Part shown: positions 11,701 to 22,881 of the stretch, in pieces | Layout: the number at the start of each line of letters is the position of its first letter | Position numbering within the stretch: the first letter of the stretch is position 1 | Origin: Ramazzottius varieornatus | Taxonomy: Eukaryota > Tardigrada > Eutardigrada > Parachela > Ramazzottiidae | NCBI GenBank assembly: GCA_001949185.1 | Contig: BDGG01000013.1 | Coordinates: forward strand, 1,458,969 to 1,522,968 | Direction: 5' to 3' | Length of the DNA: 64,000 nucleotides | Made by a program: the position numbers and the translations under genes | Notes under the pieces: model-generated | The model's database searches: none | Seen by the model: only the letters and a program-made list of their open reading frames with translations | What the model was told of the DNA's origin: nothing

Positions 11701-12113
11701 CTGACGTACTCGTATCGTTTTCTGGATAGGTAATATTCCAAGCAAAAAAGCAAGTATTTTCCGATCTTGTCCAGCTTGTCAGGATGGGAAAGGGAGTAAA
11801 AGACGAGCTTGTCCAGGTGAGCACGATCGACTCCTTCCTACCAACGAAGATGAACTTCAAATAAAGCAGAGGTTCGATGGAGGCGCATTGCGATCTTACA
11901 GTACCTGCGCCGTCGCTGGATAGATGTTGTCGACCAGTCGCTTGTACTTCGGCTTGCATTTCCCGCAGCAGTCTGTGATGCCTGCAACAACAGCAGAAGT
12001 CGAAACAGCGACAGAGCAGACTCACAACGAAAAATATTCAAGAAAGGAAAGTCTGAATAACCGATATAATGCGCGCACAAAGTTGTCACACGACACAGGC
12101 CGTACGTACCCAT
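8793..12113 (-). CDS. EFR3: Protein EFR3 homolog (plasma-membrane anchor of PI4KIIIalpha)
   Basis: Nine coding exons: 12110-12113, 11905-11981, 11710-11837, 11215-11652, 10799-11151, 9793-10598, 9358-9723, 9112-9282, 8793-9005; 851 residues, phase-consistent. The N-terminus reads MGITDCCGKCKPKYKRLVDN, matching the palmitoylated cysteine cluster of EFR3. Next come NSFVKFADIPEDIPSYHRSY, a HEAT/armadillo-like helical body, IRKTVSDDLQVNIWE, and HMDKIIPSLIFNMQ. The C-terminal third is Ser/Asp-rich then helical. EFR3 recruits TTC7 and phosphatidylinositol 4-kinase to the plasma membrane to maintain PI4P. The donor before intron 8 is a plain GTTCGT, weaker than the others. The first coding exon supplies only the ATG plus one base. 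Confidence 0.93.
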
Positions 12114-14782
12114 TACTCCGGATTCCTCGAAGATGCTTGATCGTGGATGAGCGAGATGAAGAGCTTAGTTGACGATGAATCGGGTTATGGAGCACCTTCG
12201 ATACTTTAGGAGAAGTCTGATGGTAACTTCGATACAAGTCTGATAAGAATACTGTAGTCCTGCTAAATTAACGCTCACTCACAAGTCAGTCACGTGAAGA
12301 GTCATCGTTGCCCAGTATGATCGGATTTCATCAGCATAGTCTGTCTGACTTTCACCCGGGCATCATTTACTGCTCACATGGTTGGGTGCGCGTTAATTTA
12401 GGAGCACTAGGGTAGTTATATTCCTAAATTGCAATTTCGAAAGCCCTCGAGAGTTGAACCCCCAGGGGACAAAGGGCCCACCCGCACGAATTACGAGGAA
12501 CCCGGAAACTGCGAGCGGAAGTGACGTTCTTCTCATTGCTGGCTTGTAGCCTGAGTTATCGAATCATGGGCTGCTTCCGGAGTCCAACATCATGGTCGCC
12601 GACTCTTTCCGCGAAGGTTTAAAGCCTCTGAACGGAACAATGAGTATAATCGCGATCAATTTTTAGTTTGGTGCCATCTGATGGCGTCGAGATACCGGTG
12701 CACAGTGCGGTGCCGGTCATTCGTTCGCCTGTTTTCGCCGCCATGCTGGAGTCAAATACAGTATGGAGGGAATCAAGACACGAAGTTATATCTTTGTTAA
12801 CGTTACCGGGTCGATACTGCGTATTTTGGTAAATTAAGCATGCTACGGCTGCTCCAAAGAAATGTTCGGGGAAGAGGCGGTGAAAGTTCTCTTGGCAGCG
12901 GACAAGCATCAACTAACGGAACTGGCTAGCTATACTGTACACCGAGCAACTTATCCTCCCAGATTGATCCACCGAAAATGTTCTGCAAGTTTTGCTCTCC
13001 GTTAACCACCCGATCGCGCCTGTCTTGAAGAAACAAGTAATGCAAGTGCTTCGAACTCATGCGGAAAAGCTGAGGATCTCGGGAAAAATGAGAGGAGCTG
13101 AGCGAAGAAGCCAGCGGCGACCTCGTCACAGAAGTCATCATAAACCTCTCGCTTATTCTCGGGATCTCGTTCTTAGATTGATTGGCTGCAGAAATCGGCC
13201 CTTTATGCCTTTGATTCCTGAACCCTGGGAGCCTTAATTCCTATCTGGTGGTAGTACATGTGTTAATTTGATGTGGGCTTAATGGAAAACCCAACTCGCT
13301 CTAGGTTGGGTGTACGTGCTACGGCCCCGTCAAGTTGCGTCAACCATATTCGGATACACCCCTGTCCGATGTCAAAAACGTGTTACACATCTGCAATGGG
13401 TGGGGCACTTATGGATCGGACGAGACAGTTCTTTCGTCGTCTAAAGTCTGGTTTGGCTCGACTTTCGGCTCACTCGGGGATAGATCTCAGCAAATTTTAA
13501 AGTTACCCCTGTGCCGATACAAGACGGAAAACACTTCAACACCCTGATTACCACCGTACTGTACTCATTGTGAGTACAATACGGCACTTCTCTGCTCCCC
13601 ATTATTTCCATTTTGCCCGGTTTGAACCAAACTTTTTTTCATTGCCTGGTCTGCGGTCTTATCACGGAAACGCAGCCGATGACTACTGTTCAGTACAACT
13701 TCCGCAGACTGGAAGAAAACCTTACGATTTCGGGCAGTTTCGGGGGTAATTTAGGTTCCATGTCTTTGCTCGAGATACATACCTACCATCTGTTTAGAAA
13801 AACATTGAAACACTGAGGAGAGCTTCGTCTACCGATACTAGGCTTGGGAGTTGGGACAAACTTGGTGTCATCGGTGCGTCCAGAGAAAAATCAAAACGGC
13901 CAGGGCTACTTTTCCCAAGTTGGCCTTTACGTCCTGCCAATCTCCACAATTTCGAAATTCTGAAAGTTGTCTGTTGGTTAATTTTGGGTTACGCCTTCCC
14001 TTATCCTCCAGTTAAAGTTCTGTGCTCACAGTGAGTACGCTGGTAATCTGTCGACACAAAAAGCTTGGTATTCAGGGTGTTAAGATGTAATGGTTAGTCA
14101 TGCATGTGGTCAGAGGAACATCGAAGCTTTCGGGTTCTGTGACCAAATCGGCTGTGTTAAATTTAGGGATATGACGTTCACTTTGAGCGTTAGGTTGCCA
14201 GCGTTCTGGAATAGACTCCGTGGTCCAGTACTTCAATACGATGTCACATACCTAGTATTTCTATATTAGTTAAAATCAACTAAAACGTGAGCGAGGTACG
14301 GTCGGAGTTCGGGCGAAGGTGGACGAAGGAGAACCGGCCGATGTGGTACCGTCACTGGTATTATGGTTGGACTTATCGATGTCTTCGGGACGATAATTTT
14401 AAACTTACTATGGCGCTATCCAGACACGCAGACAGAATTTTCCCGTTGTGCGTGTACTCATCGTACGCGTGAGTCTCTTTGCGACGGCACATAATATTCG
14501 GTCAGATAAAAACAAAAAAAACTACCTTAGGTCGGGAACAAAGAGCGTGACCTGAAGCAACATCACGCGTGGACCCTTTTTTTCTCCAGAAAGAACCATG
14601 CAGTTTTTGCAGTGTTATCTGTTCTCGGCATCAGACATTTCTAGACCACTGCGTCTCTTCCCTGATTGACGGTATTTGACTGACTTTATGAGGTTTGTAA
14701 CACATAGGGTTGTGTCAAGCACGAAATGTTTCTTGTGGTGTGGATCAGTCGGATTCTCCCATCTCAGCTTTAACATTCCACG
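12114..14782. other. Long intergenic region without a convincing gene
   Basis: About 2.7 kb. Open frames are short, lack splice-linked partners and show no family motif. Two similar 17-bp interrupted palindromes occur at 13561-13577 and 14022-14038. It should contain the EFR3 promoter at its left end and the promoter of the secreted-protein gene at its right end. Confidence 0.4.
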
Positions 14783-17109
14783 ATGGATGTCAAGACATGG
14801 TCGCTCCTGTGCGGAATACTGTCATGCACTGTTCACTTTGGCGGATGCGAGGTTTTCAGCAAAACACACTTGCCAGGTAAGCAAGGCAGTCAGTGGCGTA
14901 TACCAGGACGCACCAGTCTTTGAGTTCCTTCGTGATTACAATTTCCTGTTCTTTTGCAGTTAACGCACCAGTGGAACAGCGGTCTTCCGTGATCGACAGT
15001 TCGCCGATGGACAACGAAATACCCGGCATAAATGGACAAGCCAATTTACCTTTGAAAACAACGGACAACATGGGAGCAGCAGACGTCTCACCCATCTTCA
15101 TTCCCAAGAACTCCAACCTGCATGATACCAAACCATCTACTCTTTTCGAGTCTGCGCCTAATGGAACCACCGCGGTGCTAACATCGACCACGCAGGCATG
15201 CAACACCACGACACCGTCACCAGCTGTGCCTTATCTGATCAATACCTTCCCCTTACTGAACCCGCTGTTGTACCCTAGTCTGCCACATCAGCAGGTAGTG
15301 ACCAGTCTATTTCCGTTAGCCACCCAGCTAGCTGGCAGTAACGCACCAGGCAGGCCTGTAATAAACATCTGGAATGTTCAGATAAGTCATCCGCCTGTTC
15401 CTCCACCTAACGGATGGCCGCATCCTGGTCCAGCACAGCAGCCTAACGATGGCGCCAGTATCAATGTTATTCCTGGTACACCAGTTCCTCACCCGCAACC
15501 CGTTGCTGAAGCCGGTCAAGAGCGACAGCAAGACCCGTCTCGCGAGCATTTGTTCAGCTCGCACCCAGAGAACCCGCCACCCCCTCCAGTCTTTCATGCA
15601 GTGCCACCCAGTCAGGAATGCACACCGACCGTCGTCATCATCAACTATGCTACGGATAAGAATAGCTTGCCCAAGCCATTGTCTGATTGTCGACCCTTGA
15701 TGGAGTTGAATGCGGGCGGTGAGGCTTTTCGCCGTCTTCCAGGGCATCCCGAATTTGAAGGACCTACGACACCTTTGGACTTGGCCAAACATTTGGCGAC
15801 GGCAGTCATCGAGCATGTGCTGCGCCATGCTGGTATCAGATCGGTGGAGGTGACCCCAGAACGCGGCAACGTAGTCAACGGTCATCGTCTCGGTTGGTCA
15901 GACCGCGTCTACAGAACCGGCATCTCCGTTGTCTTGGATGAGGTGCGGCCGAGAATTGTTGTCCTGACTTTGAATGGTGACGTGGACTCTTTTGAGATTG
16001 GTGCCAACGGCGAACCATGGTTGATCGGTGGTACTTCCAACTTGCGGAAGATGACCGCTCCTGTGAAACCACCACCTCCGTCTCAGCCGCAAACTGGCCC
16101 GCTAACTGCGCCTTTCCAGCCTCAACCGCAGCTTCAGACCAGTGTTAATACGCCAAACCTACCGTTTCAACCCCAGAATGGTCCGATTAATCCTGCGTTC
16201 CAATCTCCCACTGGGCCAGCAAGTCTTCCCTTCCAAGCCGAGCCTCCGACCTACGGGAACGCACCCAATGCCCCGTTTCAACCACCGAACGGCCCAGCAA
16301 ATCCACCAGTCAAAGGTCCATTGGCTTACTCTCCCCAGCAAGAGGCAGCAGCGTATAAAATTTCACCTGGTGAGGAAGCGAAAGCCTTGTCTACTCTGAA
16401 GGAGGTAACTAAAGACAATTTCAATGGAACTGAGATCGAGTCTCAAACTTCCAATGGCTCACCGGTAACAGCTCCCACCGTTATCCCCAAGATCACCGAG
16501 AACGCAGAAACCTCACAGGCCAATAGCACCGACGTCAAGTCCGATAAAAGAAAACCGAGTCAGCAGAGTGGCACTTCCTCAAATGGCCAGAACGGCTTCC
16601 AGCAAGTACCACTCCAGAAGCTTCCAGAGCAACCTCAGCAGACCCAGGTAACACCACAGATGACGCTTGAGCAACCCCAGTACGCTCAGCAGTTCCACCA
16701 ACCCCTCCAGTACCATCGTCAGCAGCAGCCACCCTTTGCCGGGAATAACGGCCCAATGAGCCAGAAGGAAGGATCAGAACAGCCAAGTGATCGTCCTGGT
16801 ATGGTGTACTCAGCCGGAGTGCCGCTGAACTATCCGAGACCTGAGCAGACCGCGAAGAACTACAATGGTCCACCGCCACCTAGCTACGGCTTCGTCGGAC
16901 CCAATGGACCCTCTGCTCAAGACTTTGTTTACAACGCTGGCGGCCCTGTTGTGCAAGCTTCCATGGCTTGGGCCGGGTACTCCCAAGTCAGCCCAAATCA
17001 CCAGCTCAATGGTGCACCGAACAGCATGGAAGGAAACAACGGACCGGTCTTCGATGGTCGAAAGAACTTCGAAGGACCGCGTGGCGGTCCACTCTTCATC
17101 AGGCAGTAG
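14783..17109 (+). CDS. Secreted Pro/Asn/Gln-rich protein with one globular domain, unrecognised
   Basis: Two exons, 14783-14876 and 14960-17109, phase 1; 747 residues. Exon 1 encodes MDVKTWSLLCGILSCTVHF, a signal peptide. Most of the rest is proline-, asparagine- and glutamine-rich and probably disordered, with loose repeats of the type PFQPQNGP / PFQPPNGPANPP around residues 410-480 and Q/P-rich blocks near 560-620. One segment (about residues 270-400) looks folded: a run containing LDLAKHLATAVIEHVLRHAG, then alternating hydrophobic strands including RPRIVVLTLNGDVDSFEI. Few cysteines occur after the signal. It could be a cuticle, egg-shell or matrix component. I recognise no family and assign no function. 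Confidence 0.8.
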
Positions 17110-17929
17110 TTTCCTCCACGAGACTCAGGAATATATCTTTCTGCATGCTTCTGAATCCGTTTTACTGTATGCTATGATAGTAAAACATTCTGGATGCTTC
17201 CACCGGTCTCCTGCATTGGCTAAATTGCCGTCACATCTTTTCTTATAATCTCCCCTGACGTTAAATTAATTCAACAACGTTTCTTAATGTGTCACGAGAC
17301 TTGAAGTGCTTCAGAATGCTGGCTGGAATCGTAGCATGCATATTACTGTATAACGATGCTCAATGCAGCACGAATACTTTCAGCAGTAACAGCGAGCCCC
17401 AGCTGGCAGGAGACCAGTTTCACCATACGGACAAAAGAAATTCTCCCTCTAGCAGCCGGTGTTTTTCCCGTCGAACATAATTATGAAGTTAGCGCTGTGG
17501 ATTTACCCGGAAGGTAATAAGTCCTTGGTGGAAAGCTTGGCAGGTAGCTGGAAGTCTTTGTTGTCGACAATTCGAGAACCCAACTTCTTACAGGCAACCG
17601 GTTTAGGCAAAAGACAGTGCCAAAAATCGACTGTTCACAATCGCAGGAGCGACTATGTTCTTTTATCAAACTACTGGTGCCGGAACGCCGACAACGTCGC
17701 GTAGCCCATTATAAATTCAGCGTCCGGTGGTACGGATCCATTAATCACGTGTTTATGTTTCCGTAAGTGCGGCAATATTCCGAAGATGTGTGGGTAAAGC
17801 CAAAGAGTATATAATTCACCTTAAAGCGCGCTGAAACTGTGTACAGTAGTCTTCTTATCAGTCTTCCTTGCTCCCAGTCCAAACATATTACTGTAAGCAT
17901 TCTTCGCAGTTTCAAAACCTCTCTCCACA
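17110..17929. other. Intergenic region; possible very small secreted-peptide frame at 17316-17480
   Basis: Mostly featureless. On the plus strand an ATG at 17316 opens a 54-residue frame with a hydrophobic start (MLAGIVACILLYNDAQC) and a later KR pair, which could be a tiny secreted peptide but has no further support. The right end carries the TATA-like site of the next gene. Confidence 0.25.
17808..17815 (+). promoter_or_regulatory. TATA-box-like TATATAAT upstream of the EGF-like gene
   Basis: Located 115 bp before the ATG at 17930 with no other gene between; the distance leaves room for a 5' UTR of about 85 nt. Confidence 0.45.
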
Positions 17930-18407
17930 ATGGCCAGGCTACTGATCTTCGGTGCTGTGCTGTTCGCCTGCCTCTTCGTTGTACTTGCCGATGAACCAAT
18001 CAATCGTCGGTCCAAGAGCGCTTCGAAAGCTGCAGGACTCATTCGTCGAAAGAAGGTCTCTGCCGCCATCCCCACCACCGACACCACGCCAAAGTCTACT
18101 AAGGCCCCGGGTCGTTTCGCGCCCGGATCCAACAAGCAATGCATCAACACCTGCCTGAACACCTGCGGCCCTGGGATGTGGTTTTTGCAGAGTCTCGGGC
18201 TCGAAGTGCTACGACGCTAACAGTATCTGCACAGCGACGACCAGTCCGGGAACCTGCAAGTGCAGGGCCGGATTCCAGAGGGTCTCTTCAAGCTGCGTCG
18301 CCTGTTCAGCAGGTACTGTCTCAGCGAGTGACGGGGCTGTCTGCACTCCCTGTGGTGCTGGGACGACACCAAACAGTAGCAGAACCGCGTGCGTTCCGAC
18401 TGGCTAG
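17930..18407 (+). CDS. Secreted cysteine-rich EGF/ephrin-receptor-like repeat protein, frameshifted
   Basis: Opens with MARLLIFGAVLFACLFVVLA, a signal peptide, then a basic spacer and CINTCLNTCGPG. That frame stops at 18220. From about 18187 to the TAG at 18405 a different frame is clearly coding: it has KCYDANSIC, GTCKCRAGF, CVACSAGT and CTPCGAGTTP, the cysteine spacing of the GCC2/GCC3 (ephrin-receptor-like) module. The two frames differ by one base at a run of five T (18182-18186). This is either an assembly indel, a real frameshift, or a splice event I cannot resolve. Short extracellular proteins of this type are usually ligands, matrix parts or venom/immune-like factors; no role is assigned. 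Confidence 0.6.
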
Positions 18408-18881
18408 ATCGCATCGTCTGAATCACTTACAATATTTTTGGCATGAAGGCCTGCGGAGGCTGCGGTGACACAGCAGCATACCGAGTTTTATGAGTGAACA
18501 GATGTATCATTTTCATTCGAGAAGGGTTCGAGTACGAGCAAATTACGGACTTGTCAATGTAAATCGCATGGCGAAATTGTCAGCGTCGAATTTCACGAAG
18601 TTCTGAGCCGGTTTGCTTCACGATTCCATAGACAGAAAAAACCTTGTGGAATCTAGCCGTACTGCTCAAGAAGCAAACGAGAGTACAGGAAATCTCTTGC
18701 CGGCTCTTACAGGTGTCCCTGCGACGCGGTACACGCAGAGACTGTGTACTCGTAAGTGACACTGTACATATGCACGTCGAGCTGAAGGAAACAGCTTCAA
18801 GTTTAATTACTGAAGAGAAGTTTGAAAGAATGCATATCACTATCAAACGTTTCTAACTGGGACGAATTCACATCCTTTCGT
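18408..18881. other. Intergenic, nothing recognised
   Basis: Convergent gap between the frameshifted secreted-protein gene (+) and VPS28 (-); presumably 3' UTRs. No coding signal. Confidence 0.4.
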
Positions 18882-20173
18882 CTACGAGGAATGCAAGAAT
18901 TTCCGGAAGGCTTCGTATCCCGACTCGAGGTCGAAGACCATTTGGCGAATCTCATTGTCATCAAACTGATCAGATGCACTCATTTTTGACATATTCTGAA
19001 GCCTAAAAGCAAACCAGATCTCTAACATAACCTATGCGCAACAGCTTCCGCACCGCTCATCCCCATTTTGTATTGAGAGAACCCTCACACTTCGGAGTAC
19101 TGCGCTTACCATTTTTGGACAGAAGCTCTTCCTTCGTAGTTTGGCGGAAGGGTATTCAGACGATTCATCGTGTCCAGCAACTCCCTCATATCGGGCTGGA
19201 TCTGAAAACGACCCGGAAGTTTGAACTGGGATGTTATTGTAAAAAAGAAACAGCGAACAATTCGGTGTGGCGATTTTCGCGCTTACTTCGTCCACAGCCT
19301 TCATCTGCAGTCTGAGCTTATCCATGATTGTGATGAAGAGCTACATGTAGAAAGGTATCAGTCATCCGAGGTGGTACAGAAAGGAAGTGAGGAGCGGACT
19401 TACAGCAACGATATCAGCGATGCACTTGCTGGTGTTTCCCTTGTCGTTGCGGATGGTTATAGGGTTGTCTTCCCGTATCCGTTCCATTGCCGCTGGACAG
19501 TCAAACTAAATTAACAGCTCGATACTTCATTCGGAAGCCGCGGGGGTTGGTCGAGCACGCCACATACTTTGAACCTGTCCATGAATGCGGAAATGGTGGG
19601 GAATTCATCGGACTTGGCCAGCTTGAAGATGGACTTGAACTGTACGAGAAGTTTTGAGCACGCTGCCGTATACCTATGACGAACCAGAGTAAAACAGCGT
19701 TCCCGAGGACCTCTAAGGCCTCTTTGGCGCAAGACTTACTCGGTCGGAGTTATGCAGTCACGAATGTAGGCTTTCTCGAGATGCTGAATCGAGTTGACCA
19801 CAGCGTACAAATCACTCAAATTCTCATACCTAATCAACAATCAAGTACTGAGCCAACGATGAGTATCAATTGTAAATTTAGTCTTCCACAACGTCTTCCG
19901 ATCTCACCAGTCTCTTTCTCTGTTATTCTTGAACAGTTTGACCGTCTGCAATAACAGGAAAAGTTAAAATGTTCCGTAAATGTCCGCTCAATCCTTTCAG
20001 CGCAGAAGAAAAGACAACCGTACAGGTCCGTCCTATTCTTCATGCAGTCATGATGCGCACTCATCTATTGTGGCTTACCTCACCTCATTCAAAGCTGGGT
20101 TTGTGTTCTCTTGAGCCCCATATCCAGAAGTATCCGTAGTACCCGATGGGCGTATGTTCGAGAACAGAGCCAT
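18882..20173 (-). CDS. VPS28: Vacuolar protein sorting-associated protein 28 (ESCRT-I subunit)
   Basis: Eight exons: 20084-20173, 19908-19945, 19740-19829, 19568-19673, 19404-19505, 19287-19340, 19110-19201, 18882-19002; 230 residues, every junction in phase. Conserved blocks in order: TVKLFKNNRER, LEKAYIRDCITPTEYTAACS, KLLVQFKSIF, DCPAAMERIREDNPITI, DKGNTSKCIADIV, FITIMDKLRLQMKAVDE, IQPDMRELLDTMNRL and the C-terminal helical bundle ending SASDQFDDNEIRQMVFDLES. VPS28 binds TSG101 and VPS37 in ESCRT-I and links it to ESCRT-II during sorting of ubiquitinated cargo into endosomal vesicles. Length matches the human protein (221). Confidence 0.96.
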
Positions 20174-20946
20174 CTCAGATATTACACAGCAACTGCTGCA
20201 GGAATTTCACTACTGCCAAGACTTTGTAGCTCCTGTAGCTGTAAGCCTTAACTAACCGCAACAGCCCCGTCGATCCGCGACCCAGTATAGGGACAGATCC
20301 TCTGCAGGCTCCGCCGGATATATCCAGGAGGGAAGCAGACAGTCAGCGAAATGAGCGAAGAAAGCAATTCTCAATTCTTTGAATCTATTTTGTTACCCAC
20401 AAAATCCGACGTATACGTGATATGGATGGTGACCGATTCCTTCAGTTTCCCCACTATCTGGTAGTCTGGCTTTCCCAGCCACCCAGGCTGCAGCTCTTCT
20501 GTCCAGCAAAGCAATCAAACGCTGCCAAGTATGGATTTGACCAACGGCTCCACTGTAAAATCCTTCCGTCTGGCCGGAAGTGTAACAAGATTTTCACCTC
20601 ATACCTGAAATGCAACTCTATGTCTTCCCAAACCACGGCTTCTGGGCTGCATGATGAACATCCCTTTATCAGAAAACGCACATTGCAAGGAAGAAGGTAG
20701 CAATTGACGAGATACAGAAAACCGCGAGCGATAAGACGATCCTTACAGAAAGAGCTAGCAAACGGACCTAGTACGCGGACGAAGAAACCTCTAAGAATGC
20801 CAACGACAGCGAGTTTAAGATTAAAATGAAAGCTTCTCCACTAAACAGCGGCTATTGCAAACACTTCGCGTTGTTACTTGAAGTATAAACAAGATAGCAG
20901 AGCGTGGAAAACAATTTTCGAACTGTGTTAGAATATTCGATCACTT
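20174..20946. other. Intergenic region; unassigned minus-strand open frame 20454-20681
   Basis: About 770 bp between VPS28 and ZRANB2. A minus-strand frame at 20454-20681 contains VWEDIELHFRYEVKILLHF and looks somewhat protein-like, but adjoining frames are interrupted and no family is recognised. It may be a gene relic. Confidence 0.25.
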
Positions 20947-22354
20947 CTACGAGGACGCTTCCTTGTCTTTCTTGGGGACGTCTTCTTCTTCGTCGTCGTC
21001 CAGGTTATACTTTGCAATGTCCATATCCTCATCGTCTTCATCGTCATCGAGGTTATATTTCGCTACATCACCATCTTCATCATCATCGTCTTCCTCTTCG
21101 TCATCTTTCTCTTTCACGGCTTCCTTTTCGTCCTGAAATAGAAAAACCTTTGCAAAGCTGCAACCCAGACAATAACAGGAAAAGGTCGGATCCACGCGCG
21201 ACCACTATACTGTATTCGTACCTCGCTTTCCTTTTCTTCGTCGTTGTCCGCGGAAGTTTTGTCTGAGGCGGAAGGAGCCGATGTCTTATCGTCCCCGGAC
21301 GTCTGATTTTTGAATTTCTTCTTCCTCCGACCAAACTAGAACAAAAACTGAGGTCCTTAGAATGGGAACATTTTGAATTCAAGAACTGGCCAATGCAGCA
21401 AAACCGTACGTCATCGAACTCATCGTCAGAATCCGCCTTCTCTTTATACTCCACGCCTTCTCTTTCATTGAAACCTCCACCCAAGCCTGGAAAGATATAC
21501 TGTATTCCCTCGAAAGTTCTGCGAATTACGTCATCATGCCAGTAAATTACACCCGCACAGGTATCCCTGATTGTTTGATTGTCACCGATCATTACACTTG
21601 ACTGGGGAGCAGTCTTTGATTGAAAGTATAGATACTTGCTGTTCCCCGCCGGATGATATGTACCATGACAGTCACGTGATTTGCAGAACTTTGGAGGGAA
21701 TACAGTACGAGTAGATCGATGGTGAAACCGCAAAGAACACGAACAGATGTAAAAAAGACCCCATACGTACCAGTTCTGATTTCGACTTCGGTAAATTTCG
21801 GTGCATTGCACGTGTTGCAGGTTTTTCTTCGAGCCCAGTTCACGTTTCCACATCTGTCAAAACAGAAAAAGTTAGCATCTTTTCTCGCTCACTTCCAAAA
21901 AGACTTCATTCTAGAGAATAAAGGGCTCACCCCGTATTAAACCTCACTTTGTACACATCCAGTCATCGGCGGAAAAGAGACCTTTGGATTTCTCGGCAGC
22001 TTGCTTGCCGATCTCGATTCCTGTCTTCTTGATGTTGACTTTGTCGTCGGGCTTAGCTAGAAGGGATGAATTCCGTCAAGAATATTAGACGGGAGTTGAC
22101 CACTATCACCCTCTTACGCTTCCGACATCGGTTGCATTCTTGCCGTTTCCCGAAGTTGATGTTCGCACAGCTGCAAAAGAAGATCGTTATTTTGTACTGT
22201 ACGAAAAACACAGTCGTTCAATCAATCCAATCGCATCAATCATCGATTCCACATAACGGTAACTTTTCACCCAAATCTGTGCCTGCCACATCACTTACTC
22301 TGGGCATTCCCAGTCTTCAAATCCTGGCTTGAATCCTGGCCTTGCAGCCGCCAT
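20947..22354 (-). CDS. ZRANB2: Zinc finger Ran-binding domain-containing protein 2, short form
   Basis: Exons: 22299-22354, 22118-22170, 21948-22056, 21771-21853, 21410-21486, 21222-21335, 20947-21132; 225 residues. Two RanBP2-type zinc fingers: DWECPDCANINFGKRQECNR with CNRC, and DDWMCTKCGNVNWARRKTCN with CNTC. The linker KKTGIEIGKQAAEKSKGLFS and the GGGFNEREGVEY block are hallmarks of ZRANB2. The C-terminus holds two copies of an acidic motif, VAKYNLDDDEDD and IAKYNLDDDEEED. The protein then ends KKDKEASS, without the long arginine/serine domain of the human protein. The family binds 5' splice-site-like RNA (AGGUAA) and influences alternative splicing in the nucleus. Confidence 0.93.
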
Positions 22355-22460
22355 GTTTCGGAAGCTTAGATCTCAGCTAGAAACGACTCGGGTGTTAAGA
22401 GACTGAAACGCGGAGCAAACGAAAGATCGGAAATTTCAAATTCGGAAGGCAAAACATTTG

Positions 22461-22861
22461 TCGCGACCACTGATGTGCTGCTGAAGCGCGCGTCTGTCGG
22501 AGCATGGCAAGCTAAAACGCGCAAAATTAAAATGGTAGGCCATAAATTTACCGGAGCCAGGTCTCGTATATAGGAAACCTTGGCATCGAATCAGAATGGA
22601 AGTGATTTTTTAAATATCGAGCTAACAGGTGCAGTCAATCAACTCAAGTGTGGTTTTGTTTCTTTTTCATACCCAAGCTACGATGGAGGTTGATTGAATG
22701 ATCTTGCTTTTCGGTTAAATTAACAATCTGGCACGTCACAGAATGGTTACATCATGACTAAAATCTGCCCCGCACTATGCTTTGACGCATAACGTCAAAG
22801 ATACTTTACGGTATCCTTCCTTCCAGCAACGCGCGCTTCAGCAGCACATCAGTGGTCGCGA
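22461..22861. repeat. 33-bp inverted repeat pair, arms 22461-22493 and 22829-22861
   Basis: The segment starting CGCGACCACTGATGTGCTGC at 22462 recurs on the opposite strand ending at about 22861, essentially without mismatch for about 32 bases, 335 bp apart. It lies between ZRANB2 and the small gene at 22882. It could be the ends of a small transposable element or a duplicated fragment; no transposase lies between. Confidence 0.7.
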
Positions 22862-22881
22862 CTCGCGAATAAGTACTGACG

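Noticed and set aside
15328-15885. Long minus-strand open frame (185 codons) opposite the secreted Pro/Asn-rich gene
   Set aside because: Antisense shadow of a strongly biased coding sequence; no start context, splice partners or family motif.
18176-18188. A 13-nt intron in the secreted cysteine-rich gene
   Set aside because: It fits GT...AG and frame, but is far below any known animal intron length; an indel at the T5 run is simpler.
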